Part shown: piece by piece, positions 9,707-18,035 of the stretch
How the letters are laid out: the number at the start of each line of letters is the position of its first letter
Numbering within the stretch: position 1 is the stretch's first letter
Origin: Verrucomicrobiales bacterium
GTDB lineage: Bacteria > Verrucomicrobiota > Verrucomicrobiia > Verrucomicrobiales > DEV007
Direction: 5' to 3'
Assembly: GCA_029213025.1 (NCBI GenBank)
Contig: JARGOZ010000029.1
Span: forward strand, 12,416-53,322
Length of the DNA: 40,907 nucleotides
Notes under the pieces: model-generated
Told to the model about the DNA's origin: nothing
Databases searched by the model: none
Seen by the model: the letters and a program-made list of their open reading frames with translations, nothing else
Made by a program: the position numbers and the translations under genes

Positions 9707-11542
9707 TCACGAAGAGGGTTCTCCCAACAAGTCCGCCAAATTAAATTTGGTATATCTTGTGTGGCTTGCGACGTTTTCGGAATCGGCGTTTGCCACCCAG
9801 AGGTCGAGACTTTCCGGAGCGAAAAGAACGGATTGGATATTGGAATTCATGCACACCGGGCGGGTCATTAGCTCGCGGGCGGAATCGGCATCGAAGTTTC
9901 CGTAGTCCTGTTTGACCCGGCGAACCAGTTCTTTATATCTGTCTCCGGATGACAACAAAACGGTGTTCTCCACCGGATCGGGAAGCTGCGGATGAGCTTC
10001 GCCGGACCAGACCGTTTCAAAAATTTCCGGAGTAGCTTTGATCCCTACAGCACGTCCGCTTTTGCCGTCGGAAATGACGTAGTAATATTCACAGGTGCGC
10101 GGTCCCGCCCGCATCAATTCAACCGCTTCGTCGATGGTATCGCAGTTTTCCATCACTTCACGGATCAGTTGGGCCATTGGCTTGCCATCCCAGTTGCCCT
10201 CGCCTTTTCCACCCATTTCACCTATAGCGATATGTTTCTCATTCATCGCGGTAACGGATCCGACAAACCCGGCGTAGGTGACATTGACCCAGGCATTGGC
10301 ACCGTTTGGTTGATATATCGCTACAACGGCGTTGTCTTCGAGACCGGCACCGCGAATGTAGTCGAGAATTCTCCCGTGGTACATTTTTCCATCCCGAGTC
10401 GCAGGCCCGTGTAAGGCAAAGCCGGAGCAGTGAAACAACTCGGGGAAAAAATTGGAGAGACGGGTTTCCTGACGATGCATACCGGCAGCATCAGCGAGAG
10501 CATCCATTTCACGCAGGTATTCCGGAGCCGTAAATTTCCCAACCCGGCTCTGTGCGTCTTCTATTTCACCGAAAAACCATCGCCCTTTTGCAAAAGAACT
10601 ACCTACACCGACTCCATACAGGATCCGGTCGGTAACGGCACGTACTTCTTCCGCCAACAATTCGCCCTGCTGCCGCCCCATTTCCTCCGGGCTTCCCTCG
10701 AGGAACAATACCCTGACGCCATCGTGATTTTCGAGACGGCCGGGGCCACTACTTGCAATCAGTTCCCTTTTCCCGGTAGCAGGTGGCAGCTGCTGTGTTT
10801 TAGCCCCGAGTTGCTTCACGACTACGCGCGCACATTTCTCCAGGTGTGACAGCGCAACTTTTTCGACAAAAGGTTCAGCCTCTTTCGGCAAAGACCAGTT
10901 GATACCACCTGACGGTAACCAGGCAAAATCGTCTATTTTTGCGGAAATCACGTCGCTACCGGAAACGGCAATTTCGATTTGTCCGTCTTCGTGAAACTGA
11001 ATATGGAAATCCGGGAGTTCAGCCAGTTTCCGGCCGAAGAATCCTGGAGATATGGATACCCGCTCTTTGGTTTTTTCCACTTTCAACAACAATGGGAGCA
11101 AACGAATCTGCCAGCTCGCTACGGGTAGTTGCAAGTCCGGTAAATCGACCTGCTCGACCGATGCCGGGTCAGCGGTAAAGCGCGGAACATCACTACTACC
11201 GAAAACAGCGAATTGTTTTTCCGGCTGGAATATCCAGACCTGCTCCCCGTTGCGACAGGCGAGAATCGAATCCTTGCCGATTTCAGTTTCGATCTTGAGA
11301 TTCCGGGGCGCCTGCCAGTGAAGGGTGGCAGCGAGACCTTCCAGTTTATCCAATCCACGGGAAACTGAGGTAATGGAAAACTCTGTTTTTAGAATGGCCC
11401 CCTTTGTTGATTCCTGTTGCCACCCTGCCACCGTCCGCCCCAAATCGCGGGACGCCGGGGAAGTTAGCCAAAACCATCCCGTCGCGGCAATCGCCAGTGA
11501 AAACAGAACCAAAAGAAGCACTCGCAGTGCAGGAATTTTCAT
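9707..11542 (-). CDS. C45-type autoproteolytic acyltransferase/hydrolase with N-terminal lipoprotein-carrier-like domain
   Basis: About 611 residues from ATG 11542, which puts a hydrophobic leader (LRVLLLVLFSLAIAATGWFWL) at the N-terminus; a TTG at 11563 would add seven charged residues. GGAG stands directly before this ATG. Residues about 45-150 resemble the LolA/DUF2092 lipoprotein-carrier fold (LKTEFSITSV, then a NGEQVWIFQPEKQ strand). From about 270 the protein matches C45 peptidases (acyl-CoA:6-APA acyltransferase-like Ntn hydrolases): GSPEEMGRQQGELL, then Cys372 in HCSGFALHG as the predicted autocatalytic nucleophile, and conserved NVTYAGFVGSVTAMNEKHIAIGEMGG. It is probably exported or membrane-anchored and cleaves an amide or transfers an acyl group. 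The substrate is unknown. The two-domain arrangement is unusual to me. Confidence 0.82.
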   Translation of the reverse strand: MKIPALRVLLLVLFSLAIAATGWFWLTSPASRDLGRTVAGWQQESTKGAILKTEFSITSVSRGLDKLEGLAATLHWQAPRNLKIETEIGKDSILACRNGEQVWIFQPEKQFAVFGSSDVPRFTADPASVEQVDLPDLQLPVASWQIRLLPLLLKVEKTKERVSISPGFFGRKLAELPDFHIQFHEDGQIEIAVSGSDVISAKIDDFAWLPSGGINWSLPKEAEPFVEKVALSHLEKCARVVVKQLGAKTQQLPPATGKRELIASSGPGRLENHDGVRVLFLEGSPEEMGRQQGELLAEEVRAVTDRILYGVGVGSSFAKGRWFFGEIEDAQSRVGKFTAPEYLREMDALADAAGMHRQETRLSNFFPELFHCSGFALHGPATRDGKMYHGRILDYIRGAGLEDNAVVAIYQPNGANAWVNVTYAGFVGSVTAMNEKHIAIGEMGGKGEGNWDGKPMAQLIREVMENCDTIDEAVELMRAGPRTCEYYYVISDGKSGRAVGIKATPEIFETVWSGEAHPQLPDPVENTVLLSSGDRYKELVRRVKQDYGNFDADSARELMTRPVCMNSNIQSVLFAPESLDLWVANADSENVASHTRYTKFNLADLLGEPSS

Positions 11543-11561
11543 ATCTCCATGCACTCTACGC

Positions 11562-11595
11562 AAAAAACCGCAAAGACACGAGGCCTTTGCGGTTT
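11562..11595 (-). terminator. Intrinsic terminator of tpiA
   Basis: On the minus strand an 11-bp perfect stem (11585-11595 pairing with 11565-11575) with a 9-base loop is followed by a run of six T (plus-strand A at 11562-11567). It begins 32 bp after the tpiA stop and ends just before the hydrolase gene that starts at 11542, so it should separate the two genes. Confidence 0.85.
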
Positions 11596-11626
11596 GATCA
11601 AACTTTCTTAAGATATCCCTTCCCGG

Positions 11627-12403
11627 TTAGGAAACGTGGGCAATGCCCGCCTGTACGATTTCACCGAAGCTGTCAGGATCGAGGCTGGCTCCACCAACGA
11701 GGAATCCGTCGATGTCTTCCAGAGCGATCAGCTCACCTGCGTTACCCGGCTTCACGCTTCCACCGTATTGAATGCGTGTCGCAGCAGCCACTTCTTCATT
11801 GAAAAGGTCCTTCAGGAGACCGCGAACAAATGCGTGTGCTTCCTGAGCCTGCTCAGGGGAAGCTGTGACACCGGTTCCGATAGCCCAAACCGGTTCGTAG
11901 GCTATCACAACATTGGCCATTTGTTCCGCAGTCACGTCGGCGAGACTTCCGTTGATTTGCGAGCGGAGTACTTCTTCCAGTTTGCCGCCTTCGCGCTCTT
12001 CCAGTGATTCACCGATGCACAGGATCGGTTGAAATCCGTTGTCGAGAGTCGCTTTGACCTTGGCATTAATGGTAGCGTCGTCCTCGCCGAAAATGGAGCG
12101 TCTCTCGCTGTGTCCGAGAATTACATATTTTGTTCCCACTTCTTTGAGCATTGCCGCACTGACTTCTCCTGTGAAAGCGCCGGAAGGTTCGGCGGACATA
12201 TTCTGCGCGGAGAGGTCCACCGATTTGCTGGGCACGATCTGAGCGGCTGCCATAGGCATGGAAAGGAAAGCAGGAGCGATTACGATATCAACCGGAGTGG
12301 ATTCCGGGAATTTGGGAAGAAACTTCTCGAGAAACGCTTTCGATTCCGTCGGCGTCTGGTTCATTTTCCAGTTCGCAGCGATGATTGGTTTTCTGGTACT
12401 CAT
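11627..12403 (-). CDS. tpiA: Triosephosphate isomerase
   Basis: A full-length enzyme of 258 residues interconverting glyceraldehyde-3-phosphate and dihydroxyacetone phosphate in glycolysis/gluconeogenesis. All family hallmarks are present: AANWKMN with the catalytic lysine near residue 13, YVILGHSERR with the electrophilic histidine, IAYEPVWAIGTG with the catalytic glutamate and flexible loop, and YGGSVKPGN in the phosphate-binding region. ATG at 12403; I see no good Shine-Dalgarno. It lies 146 bp downstream of clpC but is separated from it by a strong terminator, so it probably has its own promoter in the short gap. Confidence 0.97.
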   Translation of the reverse strand: MSTRKPIIAANWKMNQTPTESKAFLEKFLPKFPESTPVDIVIAPAFLSMPMAAAQIVPSKSVDLSAQNMSAEPSGAFTGEVSAAMLKEVGTKYVILGHSERRSIFGEDDATINAKVKATLDNGFQPILCIGESLEEREGGKLEEVLRSQINGSLADVTAEQMANVVIAYEPVWAIGTGVTASPEQAQEAHAFVRGLLKDLFNEEVAAATRIQYGGSVKPGNAGELIALEDIDGFLVGGASLDPDSFGEIVQAGIAHVS

Positions 12404-12486
12404 ATTGCAGCTACGATGCAGGAGAAGCCCCGGTCGTCAATCGGATTCGTGGGTCGTTTTCAGAGATTTTCGGATCAGTAGACAAT

Positions 12487-12522
12487 AAAAAACCACCGCA
12501 AACTCGGAGTCTGCGGTGGTTT
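12487..12522 (-). terminator. Intrinsic terminator of clpC
   Basis: Minus-strand stem of 11 bp (12512-12522 with 12490-12500), a short inner stem ACT/AGT in the 11-base loop, and a run of six T (plus-strand A at 12487-12492). It starts 28 bp after the clpC stop codon. Confidence 0.87.
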
Positions 12523-12549
12523 CCGTAAATTATGTTCCAGAGCCGACGG

Positions 12550-15090
12550 TTAGCCTTCGGTAGAGACCTCTTCCAACTCTGAGCCGTCCGCCTCGTCTTC
12601 AAATGTCCCGCCAGGACTGAAGGTGAGTTCTTTCTCCTCATCAGCATGAGTGACATTTACGATCTGCCCTTTTTCGACATCGCCACGAAGCAGCATTTCT
12701 GCAAGGGGGTCTTCGAGGTGCTTTTCCACGGCGCGACGCATCGGACGTGCGCCGTAGTTCGGATCATAGCCTTCGTTGATGATGAAGTCCTTCGCGGACT
12801 CGTCGAGCTCCAGCCTGATACCCTTTTCGCCCAGACGATTCAAGAATGTCTTCACTTCGAGATCCACAATTTGAATCAAATCCTCACGCTCAAGAACGTG
12901 GAAAACAATCTTGTCATCGAGACGGTTCAGAAACTCCGGCTTAAAGACATCTTTGGCCTGACCAAGAATTTTGTCGCACATCACGTCGTAGTTTTGATCA
13001 GCCGACGCTCCGGAGACTCCAAAACCAACCGTTGTCTGCTTCTTGATCAGCTCAGCTCCCACATTCGATGTAAGAATGATAATCGTATTACGGAAGTCGA
13101 TCTTGCGACCGAGACTGTCCGTGATCATTCCTTCTTCCAGAATCTGGAGAAGGAGATTCATCACATCCGGGTGAGCTTTCTCCACCTCGTCAAAGAGAAC
13201 AACAGAATAAGGCCGACGCCGAACCGCTTCGGTAAGCTGGCCACCTTCTTCGTATCCGACGTATCCGGGAGGTGAACCGATCAGTCGGCTGCTCGTAAAT
13301 TTGTCCATATATTCGGACATATCGATCTGGATGAGTGCATCGGGATCGCCGAACATAAAGTCCGCCAGATTCCGCGCCAGATAGGTTTTCCCCACCCCGG
13401 TAGGCCCGAGGAAAATGAAGGAGCCAATCGGACGACGCGGATCTTTCAAGTCGGCACGACTCCGGCGAAGCGCTTTCGAGATCGCGACGACGGCTTCGTC
13501 CTGACCGATCACGCGTTTCTTGAGCTCTTCCTCCATCTTGAGAAGCTTCTCGGCTTCTTTCTCTTCCATACGCTGGAGAGGCACACCGGTCCACTTCGCC
13601 ACGACGGACATGATATCATCTTCGTCGACGGTGAGAACGTTCTCTTCATTACTGTTGCGCCATTCTTCAAGAATATTCTCCATTTCCTGACGCTTCCGCT
13701 TCTCAGAATCCCTGAGAGCCGCAGCATTTTCGAAATCCTGATCACGAATTGCTTCCTCTTTCTCGGTGACGATTTTTTCGATCTCCTCTTCGAAAGCTTT
13801 AATTGCGGGTGGTCGGGTCATCGCAGTGATGCGAGCTTTCGAACCCGCCTCATCCATGATGTCGATCGCTTTGTCAGGCAGGAAACGACCTGTCAAATAA
13901 CGGCTGGAAAGCTTCACGCAGGCTTCGATTGCCGCATTGGTAAATTCCGCTTTGTGGTGAGCTTCGTATTTGCTCTTCAAACCCTGAAGAATCAAAATCG
14001 TATCAGCCTCACTCGGCTCTTCGACCTTGACCTGCTGGAAACGACGCTCCAGTGCGGAGTCTTTTTCGATGAACTTCCGATACTCGTTCAGGGTGGTTGC
14101 TCCGATACATTGCAACTCGCCGCGGCTCAGAGCCGGTTTGATGATGTTGGAAGCATCCATCGCTCCTTCTGCAGAACCGGCACCTACGATGGTGTGAAGC
14201 TCATCAATGAAAAGGATAACATTCTTGGAACGCTTGATCTCGTCCATCACGGCTTTGATCCGTTCTTCAAATTGACCACGGTATTTCGTTCCCGCCACCA
14301 TGAGTGCCAGATCGAGTGTGATCACCTTTTTGTCGCGCAGAATTTCCGGAACATTTCCACTGGCGATTTCCTGGGCGAGACCCTCAGCGATTGCTGTTTT
14401 ACCCACCCCGGCTTCACCGATCAAAACCGGATTGTTTTTGGTCCGGCGGCAAAGGATTTGAATGACCCGCTCGATTTCCTCGGAACGACCGATCACCGGA
14501 TCGAGTTCCGCTTCGATGGCCAGTTCTGTGAGATCCCGACCAAACGCTTTCAGAGCCGGAGTCTTACTTTCCTTTCCACTGCGGGAACTTCCGCCGGAGA
14601 AAGAATCTTCGAAATCGCTCTCAGCGGCATCGTCATCACTGGCGGAACCGGAGAAATTGGGATCCAGCTCGCGCAAAATTTCGTTTCTGGTTCTTTCGAT
14701 ATCCACATCAAGATTCTTCAGAACCCGGGCAGCCACACCGTCGCCTTCGCGAAGCAGTCCAAGCAGAATGTGCTCGGTGCCCACGTAACTGTGGTTGAGA
14801 TTTTTGGCTTCCTTTCCGGCGAGAGCCAAAACTTTCTTCACTCGCGGAGTGTAGGGAATGTTCCCGACCATTTTTGTCTCGGGTCCGTTGCCTACCTGCT
14901 TTTCGACCTCCATCCGGACAGTTTCCAGATCGAGATTCATTTTCTGGAGAACGTTCACCGCTACCCCCTGGCCCAGTTTAATCAGACCTAGCAGCAGGTG
15001 TTCCGTTCCCACATAATTGTGATTGAACCGGTCGGCTTCTTTTCGGGCCAGCGCCAAAACTTGTTGTGCCCTGGGGGTAAAATTATTCAT
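12550..15090 (-). CDS. clpC: ATP-dependent Clp protease ATPase subunit ClpC
   Basis: An 846-residue class I Clp/Hsp100 unfoldase that feeds substrates to ClpP. Order of parts: double Clp N-domain (about 1-145, with the repeated GTEHLLLGL), AAA1 with GEAGVGKTA and [13 protein letters not shown], a middle UVR-type segment ([20 protein letters not shown]), and AAA2 with GPTGVGKT, pore loop [10 protein letters not shown] and the C-terminal D2-small domain ([14 protein letters not shown]). The M-domain with UVR motif marks it as ClpC and not ClpB or ClpA. Its ATG overlaps by 4 bp (ATGA) the stop of the frame coding the C-terminal part of McsB, so it is translationally coupled to the mcsA-mcsB cluster. 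In Firmicutes ClpC is recruited by McsB-phosphorylated arginines; the same partnership is expected here. Confidence 0.97.
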   Translation of the reverse strand: MNNFTPRAQQVLALARKEADRFNHNYVGTEHLLLGLIKLGQGVAVNVLQKMNLDLETVRMEVEKQVGNGPETKMVGNIPYTPRVKKVLALAGKEAKNLNHSYVGTEHILLGLLREGDGVAARVLKNLDVDIERTRNEILRELDPNFSGSASDDDAAESDFEDSFSGGSSRSGKESKTPALKAFGRDLTELAIEAELDPVIGRSEEIERVIQILCRRTKNNPVLIGEAGVGKTAIAEGLAQEIASGNVPEILRDKKVITLDLALMVAGTKYRGQFEERIKAVMDEIKRSKNVILFIDELHTIVGAGSAEGAMDASNIIKPALSRGELQCIGATTLNEYRKFIEKDSALERRFQQVKVEEPSEADTILILQGLKSKYEAHHKAEFTNAAIEACVKLSSRYLTGRFLPDKAIDIMDEAGSKARITAMTRPPAIKAFEEEIEKIVTEKEEAIRDQDFENAAALRDSEKRKRQEMENILEEWRNSNEENVLTVDEDDIMSVVAKWTGVPLQRMEEKEAEKLLKMEEELKKRVIGQDEAVVAISKALRRSRADLKDPRRPIGSFIFLGPTGVGKTYLARNLADFMFGDPDALIQIDMSEYMDKFTSSRLIGSPPGYVGYEEGGQLTEAVRRRPYSVVLFDEVEKAHPDVMNLLLQILEEGMITDSLGRKIDFRNTIIILTSNVGAELIKKQTTVGFGVSGASADQNYDVMCDKILGQAKDVFKPEFLNRLDDKIVFHVLEREDLIQIVDLEVKTFLNRLGEKGIRLELDESAKDFIINEGYDPNYGARPMRRAVEKHLEDPLAEMLLRGDVEKGQIVNVTHADEEKELTFSPGGTFEDEADGSELEEVSTEG

Positions 15091-15452
15091 ACGCTTTCGT
15101 TGTTGTTGTCACTGTCAGTTATTATACTCCCAAAATCAGGGGGCGTCAGCCCTTTTAACTTCGATCGAATGATCTCCGCCCTCAAAGAGTCTCGCTCTTC
15201 CGGGGTCAGTTTTCGTTTGGCCGAAATTTGCAGGTGCGCCGGTTGAATTTCCGTCAATAAAATGTTGATGGTCTCACGATCATCTTCCGCAAAGAATCCC
15301 AAATCACAGCCGAGACGAATCATCGAAAGGCAATTCAGAGCTTCTTTGGAAGGTATAATATGGGCATATTTGAGGATCGCAAACGCCCTTCCAATTTGAT
15401 CCTGCATCATCGTCGCTGTATCTTCGAGCATCCTGCTCGTTTTCGATGACAC
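15087..15452 (-). pseudogene. mcsB: C-terminal part of McsB in a shifted frame
   Basis: Up to 121 residues in the frame +1 relative to the preceding mcsB frame. From about residue 20 it is unmistakably the conserved C-terminus of McsB: IGRAFAILKYAHIIPSKEALNCLSMIRLGCDLGFF, then TEIQPAHLQ and KLTPEERDSLRAEIIRSKL, which match the region after the phosphagen-kinase domain in Firmicute McsB. A GTG at 15452 could start it but nothing suggests independent translation. The true family-length protein would join the two frames at about 15420-15433. Its stop overlaps the clpC start. Either the gene is broken, or there is a sequencing/assembly error, or ribosomes shift frame. Confidence 0.85.
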
Positions 15453-16182
15453 TGTCGATGACTTTCCCGAGATGATCGATCACATCTTCCTCGCTGGTAC
15501 CGAGGGTCGTCTGGTTGGAAATCTGGAAAAGGTTGGCCATCGCTTCTGTGCCTTCGCCGTATAGTCCGCGGACAGCGAGCCCGATACGATTGGCACCCTG
15601 AATCGTCTCATTTATTCTTTCACTCAGCACCAGGCCGGGTAGATGAAGCATCGCCGATGCTCTCATTCCGGTCCCGAGATTGGTCGGACAGGCGGTGAGG
15701 TATCCATAACGATTATCGAAGGCGTAGTGCAATTCCTTATCCAGATCGGTATCGATTGTATTTAAAGATTTGAAGGCGGCCAGCAGCTGTAGTCCGGGTC
15801 GGATTGACTGCATCCGCAGGTGATCCTCTTCGTTCACCATGATGGAAATCGTCTGGTTCCGGTTCATCACCGTAGCGCAGCCGGGCCCCTTGGCGGCGTG
15901 CTCTCTACTGACGAGGTGTCGCTCCACAAGAACCTGCTTCTGGATCGCGGTTAAATTCGTCATTTCTTCCGAAAATGCATTTTTCATTTCACCCAGATCT
16001 TCAAGAACCGGGCAAATGATATTCATCACATCAGTGCGCGCCCCCTGCTCAGCCCATCCGGGAAATGGATGGGCTTCAAGGTTTCGGGCAAGCCGAACCC
16101 GGCTGGTGATGACGATATCATTCCGGGGACCGGAAGTTCTCATCCATTCAGCGGGATTCTTTAGCAGAGTGTTGAAATGCAT
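15304..16182 (-). CDS. mcsB: Protein-arginine kinase McsB, kinase domain (frame broken near residue 250)
   Basis: This frame reads 292 residues, whereas the family is about 350. Residues 1-250 hold the complete phosphagen-kinase-like catalytic domain: ITSRVRLARN (about 25-34), GCATVMNRNQTISIMVNEEDHLRMQ (101-125), YLTACPTNLGTG with Cys165, and LFQISNQTTLG (218-228). After ENEQ (247-250) the similarity stops and about 40 unrelated residues follow. The conserved C-terminal region continues in the +1 frame (to 15087). McsB phosphorylates arginines on misfolded proteins, marking them for ClpC. It lies between mcsA (52-bp gap) and clpC, the standard order. As read, the product keeps its active site but loses the C-terminal part that contributes to oligomerisation and phosphoarginine sensing in studied homologues. 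Confidence 0.92.
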   Translation of the reverse strand: MHFNTLLKNPAEWMRTSGPRNDIVITSRVRLARNLEAHPFPGWAEQGARTDVMNIICPVLEDLGEMKNAFSEEMTNLTAIQKQVLVERHLVSREHAAKGPGCATVMNRNQTISIMVNEEDHLRMQSIRPGLQLLAAFKSLNTIDTDLDKELHYAFDNRYGYLTACPTNLGTGMRASAMLHLPGLVLSERINETIQGANRIGLAVRGLYGEGTEAMANLFQISNQTTLGTSEEDVIDHLGKVIDSVIENEQDARRYSDDDAGSNWKGVCDPQICPYYTFQRSSELPFDDSSRL

Positions 16183-16234
16183 TTCGTGTATTGATTAGAC
16201 GGCAAAAACCGCCGGAACATTCAAAAGTTTACGG

Positions 16235-16840
16235 TCAGGTATTTTCGAAATTATCAGTTTCCAGTTTGGCAATTTCGTCGCGGATTTTAGCGGCCTCTTC
16301 GTAATCTTCCTCCGAGATCGCTATATCCAACTTGTCTCTTAAGAGAGCGACAGCTGACTCCGGAGTTGTCTCCGCAACATCTAAAATATCCAACTCATCG
16401 GATTCGCCGAAATCAAATTCAGGCGTTTCGATGATTTCCATCTTCTCGCTCACAGGCGGAGTACTCTTGCCGACAAAAGAAGGCACCTTGCCAATGTGCT
16501 CGGTATTTTTGTGCATCGCTTCAAGAAGGCTTTCGAGCCCTTCGTTGAAAACCTCATAACAATGAGCACACCCGAACCGGCCTGTTTTTTTGAAATCGGT
16601 CTGCGTAAAGCCACAAGCTTCACAAGTCAGCTCATTGGTTTTACTCTGCTTTTTCCCGGATGATGAATCTTCTCCCATACCCTGCATTAAATCGATTAGC
16701 GAATAACCGGTTGGATCGTCGACCCCTTTTTCGTTCGCGCAATACTTGCACAAATTGACTTTAATCACCTTGTTATCTTCGATATAACTGAAGAAGATAG
16801 AGGCTTCCTCACCCCAGTCACATCCAGCATCGCATTTCAT
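16235..16840 (-). CDS. mcsA: McsA-type zinc protein, activator of McsB
   Basis: A 201-residue protein with two zinc-binding clusters and a C-terminal UVR motif. First cluster: C3 and C7 (CDAGC, an unusual CxxxC) with C31 and C34 (CKYC). Second: C73/C76 (CEAC) and C91/C94 (CAHC) in the typical phrase TGRFGCAHCYEVF. The UVR helix pair lies at about 160-195 (ALLRDKLDIAISEEDYEEAAKIRDEI). In Firmicutes McsA binds and stimulates McsB and delivers it to ClpC. It is the first gene of the mcsA-mcsB-clpC cluster here. No ctsR repressor gene precedes it; ilvE does, 94 bp away. Confidence 0.93.
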   Translation of the reverse strand: MKCDAGCDWGEEASIFFSYIEDNKVIKVNLCKYCANEKGVDDPTGYSLIDLMQGMGEDSSSGKKQSKTNELTCEACGFTQTDFKKTGRFGCAHCYEVFNEGLESLLEAMHKNTEHIGKVPSFVGKSTPPVSEKMEIIETPEFDFGESDELDILDVAETTPESAVALLRDKLDIAISEEDYEEAAKIRDEIAKLETDNFENT

Positions 16841-16878
16841 AACAACTGATTTTTACTTTCGAATTCACATTGTTTCCG

Positions 16879-16931
16879 CAGTGTCCGAAGACACTCACGA
16901 AAGTGGTCACCTAAGGTTACGTCACGTTACC
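16879..16931 (-). promoter_or_regulatory. UUCG-capped hairpin and dyad between ilvE and mcsA
   Basis: On the minus strand AGTGTC-TTCG-GACACT (16880-16895) forms a 6-bp stem with a C(UUCG)G tetraloop, an exceptionally stable RNA loop. Just upstream, near the ilvE stop, lies an imperfect dyad of GGTTACGT/ACGTTACC type (16915-16931). There is no T-run, so an intrinsic terminator is not supported. It may shape the mcsA leader or the ilvE 3' end. Confidence 0.4.
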
Positions 16932-16934
16932 GGT

Positions 16935-17819
16935 TTAGTAAATGGGAGTCCCGGTAGTTTCGACCATTTTCCGGAAGTCCTCCATCAGGCTTTTTGTAAC
17001 CGGACCGGGTTTGCCGTCGCCAATTACCCGTTCGTCGTATACCCGCACCGGTATAACTTCCGCCGCCGTCCCGGTAAGGAAAACTTCATCCGCTGTATAC
17101 AAATCATAGCGGGACAGCTCCTGCTCAGTTAAAGTGTGACCACTGCGGCGGGCGAGATCGATGACCACTCTTCTCGTAATTCCATCCAGCATTCCTGCGG
17201 AAACCGGAGGAGTGAAAATCAATCCCCTCTTGACGATAAAAACATTGTCCCCGGTGCATTCCGCAACAAGCCCGTTTGCGTTCAGCATCACACCCTCTTC
17301 AGCTCCGGCGGCAATCGCTTCGATCTTGGCCATCACGTTGCTGAGATAGTTCAGCGACTTCACGGCCGGCGACAGGGTATCGTGCGCCGGACGGCGGGTC
17401 GAACAAGTGACCAGTTTCAGACCGTTTTGGTAGTCCTCTGCCGGATAAAGAGTAATTTTTGAAGCGATCACGATGACCGATTCTTTCTCACAACGATAGG
17501 GACTCAGCCCCAATCCTCCGGCACCACGGGTGATCACGAGACGCACGTAACCGTCAGTAAGTTCATTAGCCTTAATCGTATCGATGACGGCCTGGCACAT
17601 ATCCGCATGGGAAAAGCCGATATTCAAATGAATTGCTTTGGCCGAGTCGAAAATCCGCTCAATATGTTCTTCCAGCTTGAACACTCTGCCATTGTAGAAA
17701 CGAATCCCTTCAAAAACACCGTCGCCATACAGCAAGCCATGGTCGAAAACAGAAATTTTGGCATCTTTTTCCGGCAAAAATTCACCATCGATAAACACCT
17801 GTAAGTTAGAGTCACTCAT
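16935..17819 (-). CDS. ilvE: Branched-chain amino acid aminotransferase (class IV)
   Basis: A 294-residue fold-type IV PLP enzyme catalysing the last step of leucine, isoleucine and valine synthesis. The PLP lysine is K154 in SPAVKSLNYLSN. The glutamate that binds the pyridine nitrogen is E187 in LVAECTGDNVF. Other family phrases are VFDHGLLYGDGVFEGIR (24-40) and the Arg-rich YVRLVITRGAGGLG. The length and FDHGLLYGDGVFEG fit the short archaeal/bacterial IlvE subgroup; a D-amino-acid transaminase or 4-amino-4-deoxychorismate lyase is less likely. ilvD is encoded about 5 kb away on the same strand, but the moxR cluster lies between them, so they are not one operon. The gene diverges from moxR. 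Confidence 0.9.
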   Translation of the reverse strand: MSDSNLQVFIDGEFLPEKDAKISVFDHGLLYGDGVFEGIRFYNGRVFKLEEHIERIFDSAKAIHLNIGFSHADMCQAVIDTIKANELTDGYVRLVITRGAGGLGLSPYRCEKESVIVIASKITLYPAEDYQNGLKLVTCSTRRPAHDTLSPAVKSLNYLSNVMAKIEAIAAGAEEGVMLNANGLVAECTGDNVFIVKRGLIFTPPVSAGMLDGITRRVVIDLARRSGHTLTEQELSRYDLYTADEVFLTGTAAEVIPVRVYDERVIGDGKPGPVTKSLMEDFRKMVETTGTPIY

Positions 17820-17889
17820 ATTGTAGGAAAACGGCCCGTCACGGTGCCAGAAGCAAGGGGGAAAGCAAGTATTTGATACGGTTTCAGAG

Positions 17890-18029
17890 CGAAAAGTTAG
17901 GAAATCTTAATTAATTGCAAAATCCCGTCACCCAACAGGGTACAGTCCGGAACCTAACAGGGTACAATCGCCCCGGATTCAGGTTTGCTCAATCACCGTT
18001 TCGCTGTCATCATGGAACCTAACTTTTCG
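17890..18029. repeat. 12-bp inverted repeat flanking the ilvE-moxR intergenic region
   Basis: CGAAAAGTTAGG (17890-17901) and its exact reverse complement CCTAACTTTTCG (18018-18029) bracket 116 bp that contain two 22-bp AACAGGGTACA units. The right copy ends 7 bp before the moxR ATG and the left copy begins 71 bp from the ilvE ATG. It could be paired operator sites for divergent promoters or terminal repeats of a tiny inserted element. Confidence 0.75.
17933..17976. repeat. Two tandem 22-bp units of the AACAGGGTACA repeat
   Basis: Cores begin at 17934 and 17956, exactly 22 bp apart and in the same orientation. The first reads AACAGGGTACAGT, the second AACAGGGTACAAT; the remaining 9 bases of each unit differ. 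They sit between the divergent ilvE and moxR genes. Confidence 0.92.
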
Positions 18030-18035
18030 TAAAAA

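Noticed and set aside
13954..14991. Long open frame on the plus strand opposite clpC
   Set aside because: Antisense shadow of a highly conserved clpC region; no start signal, no recognisable domain, and composition follows the complementary gene.
15421..15438. Programmed +1 frameshift as the explanation for split mcsB
   Set aside because: No stop codon, slippery run or stimulatory structure is seen at the join, and the first frame continues about 40 codons. A mutation or sequence error is simpler, although programmed shifting is not excluded.
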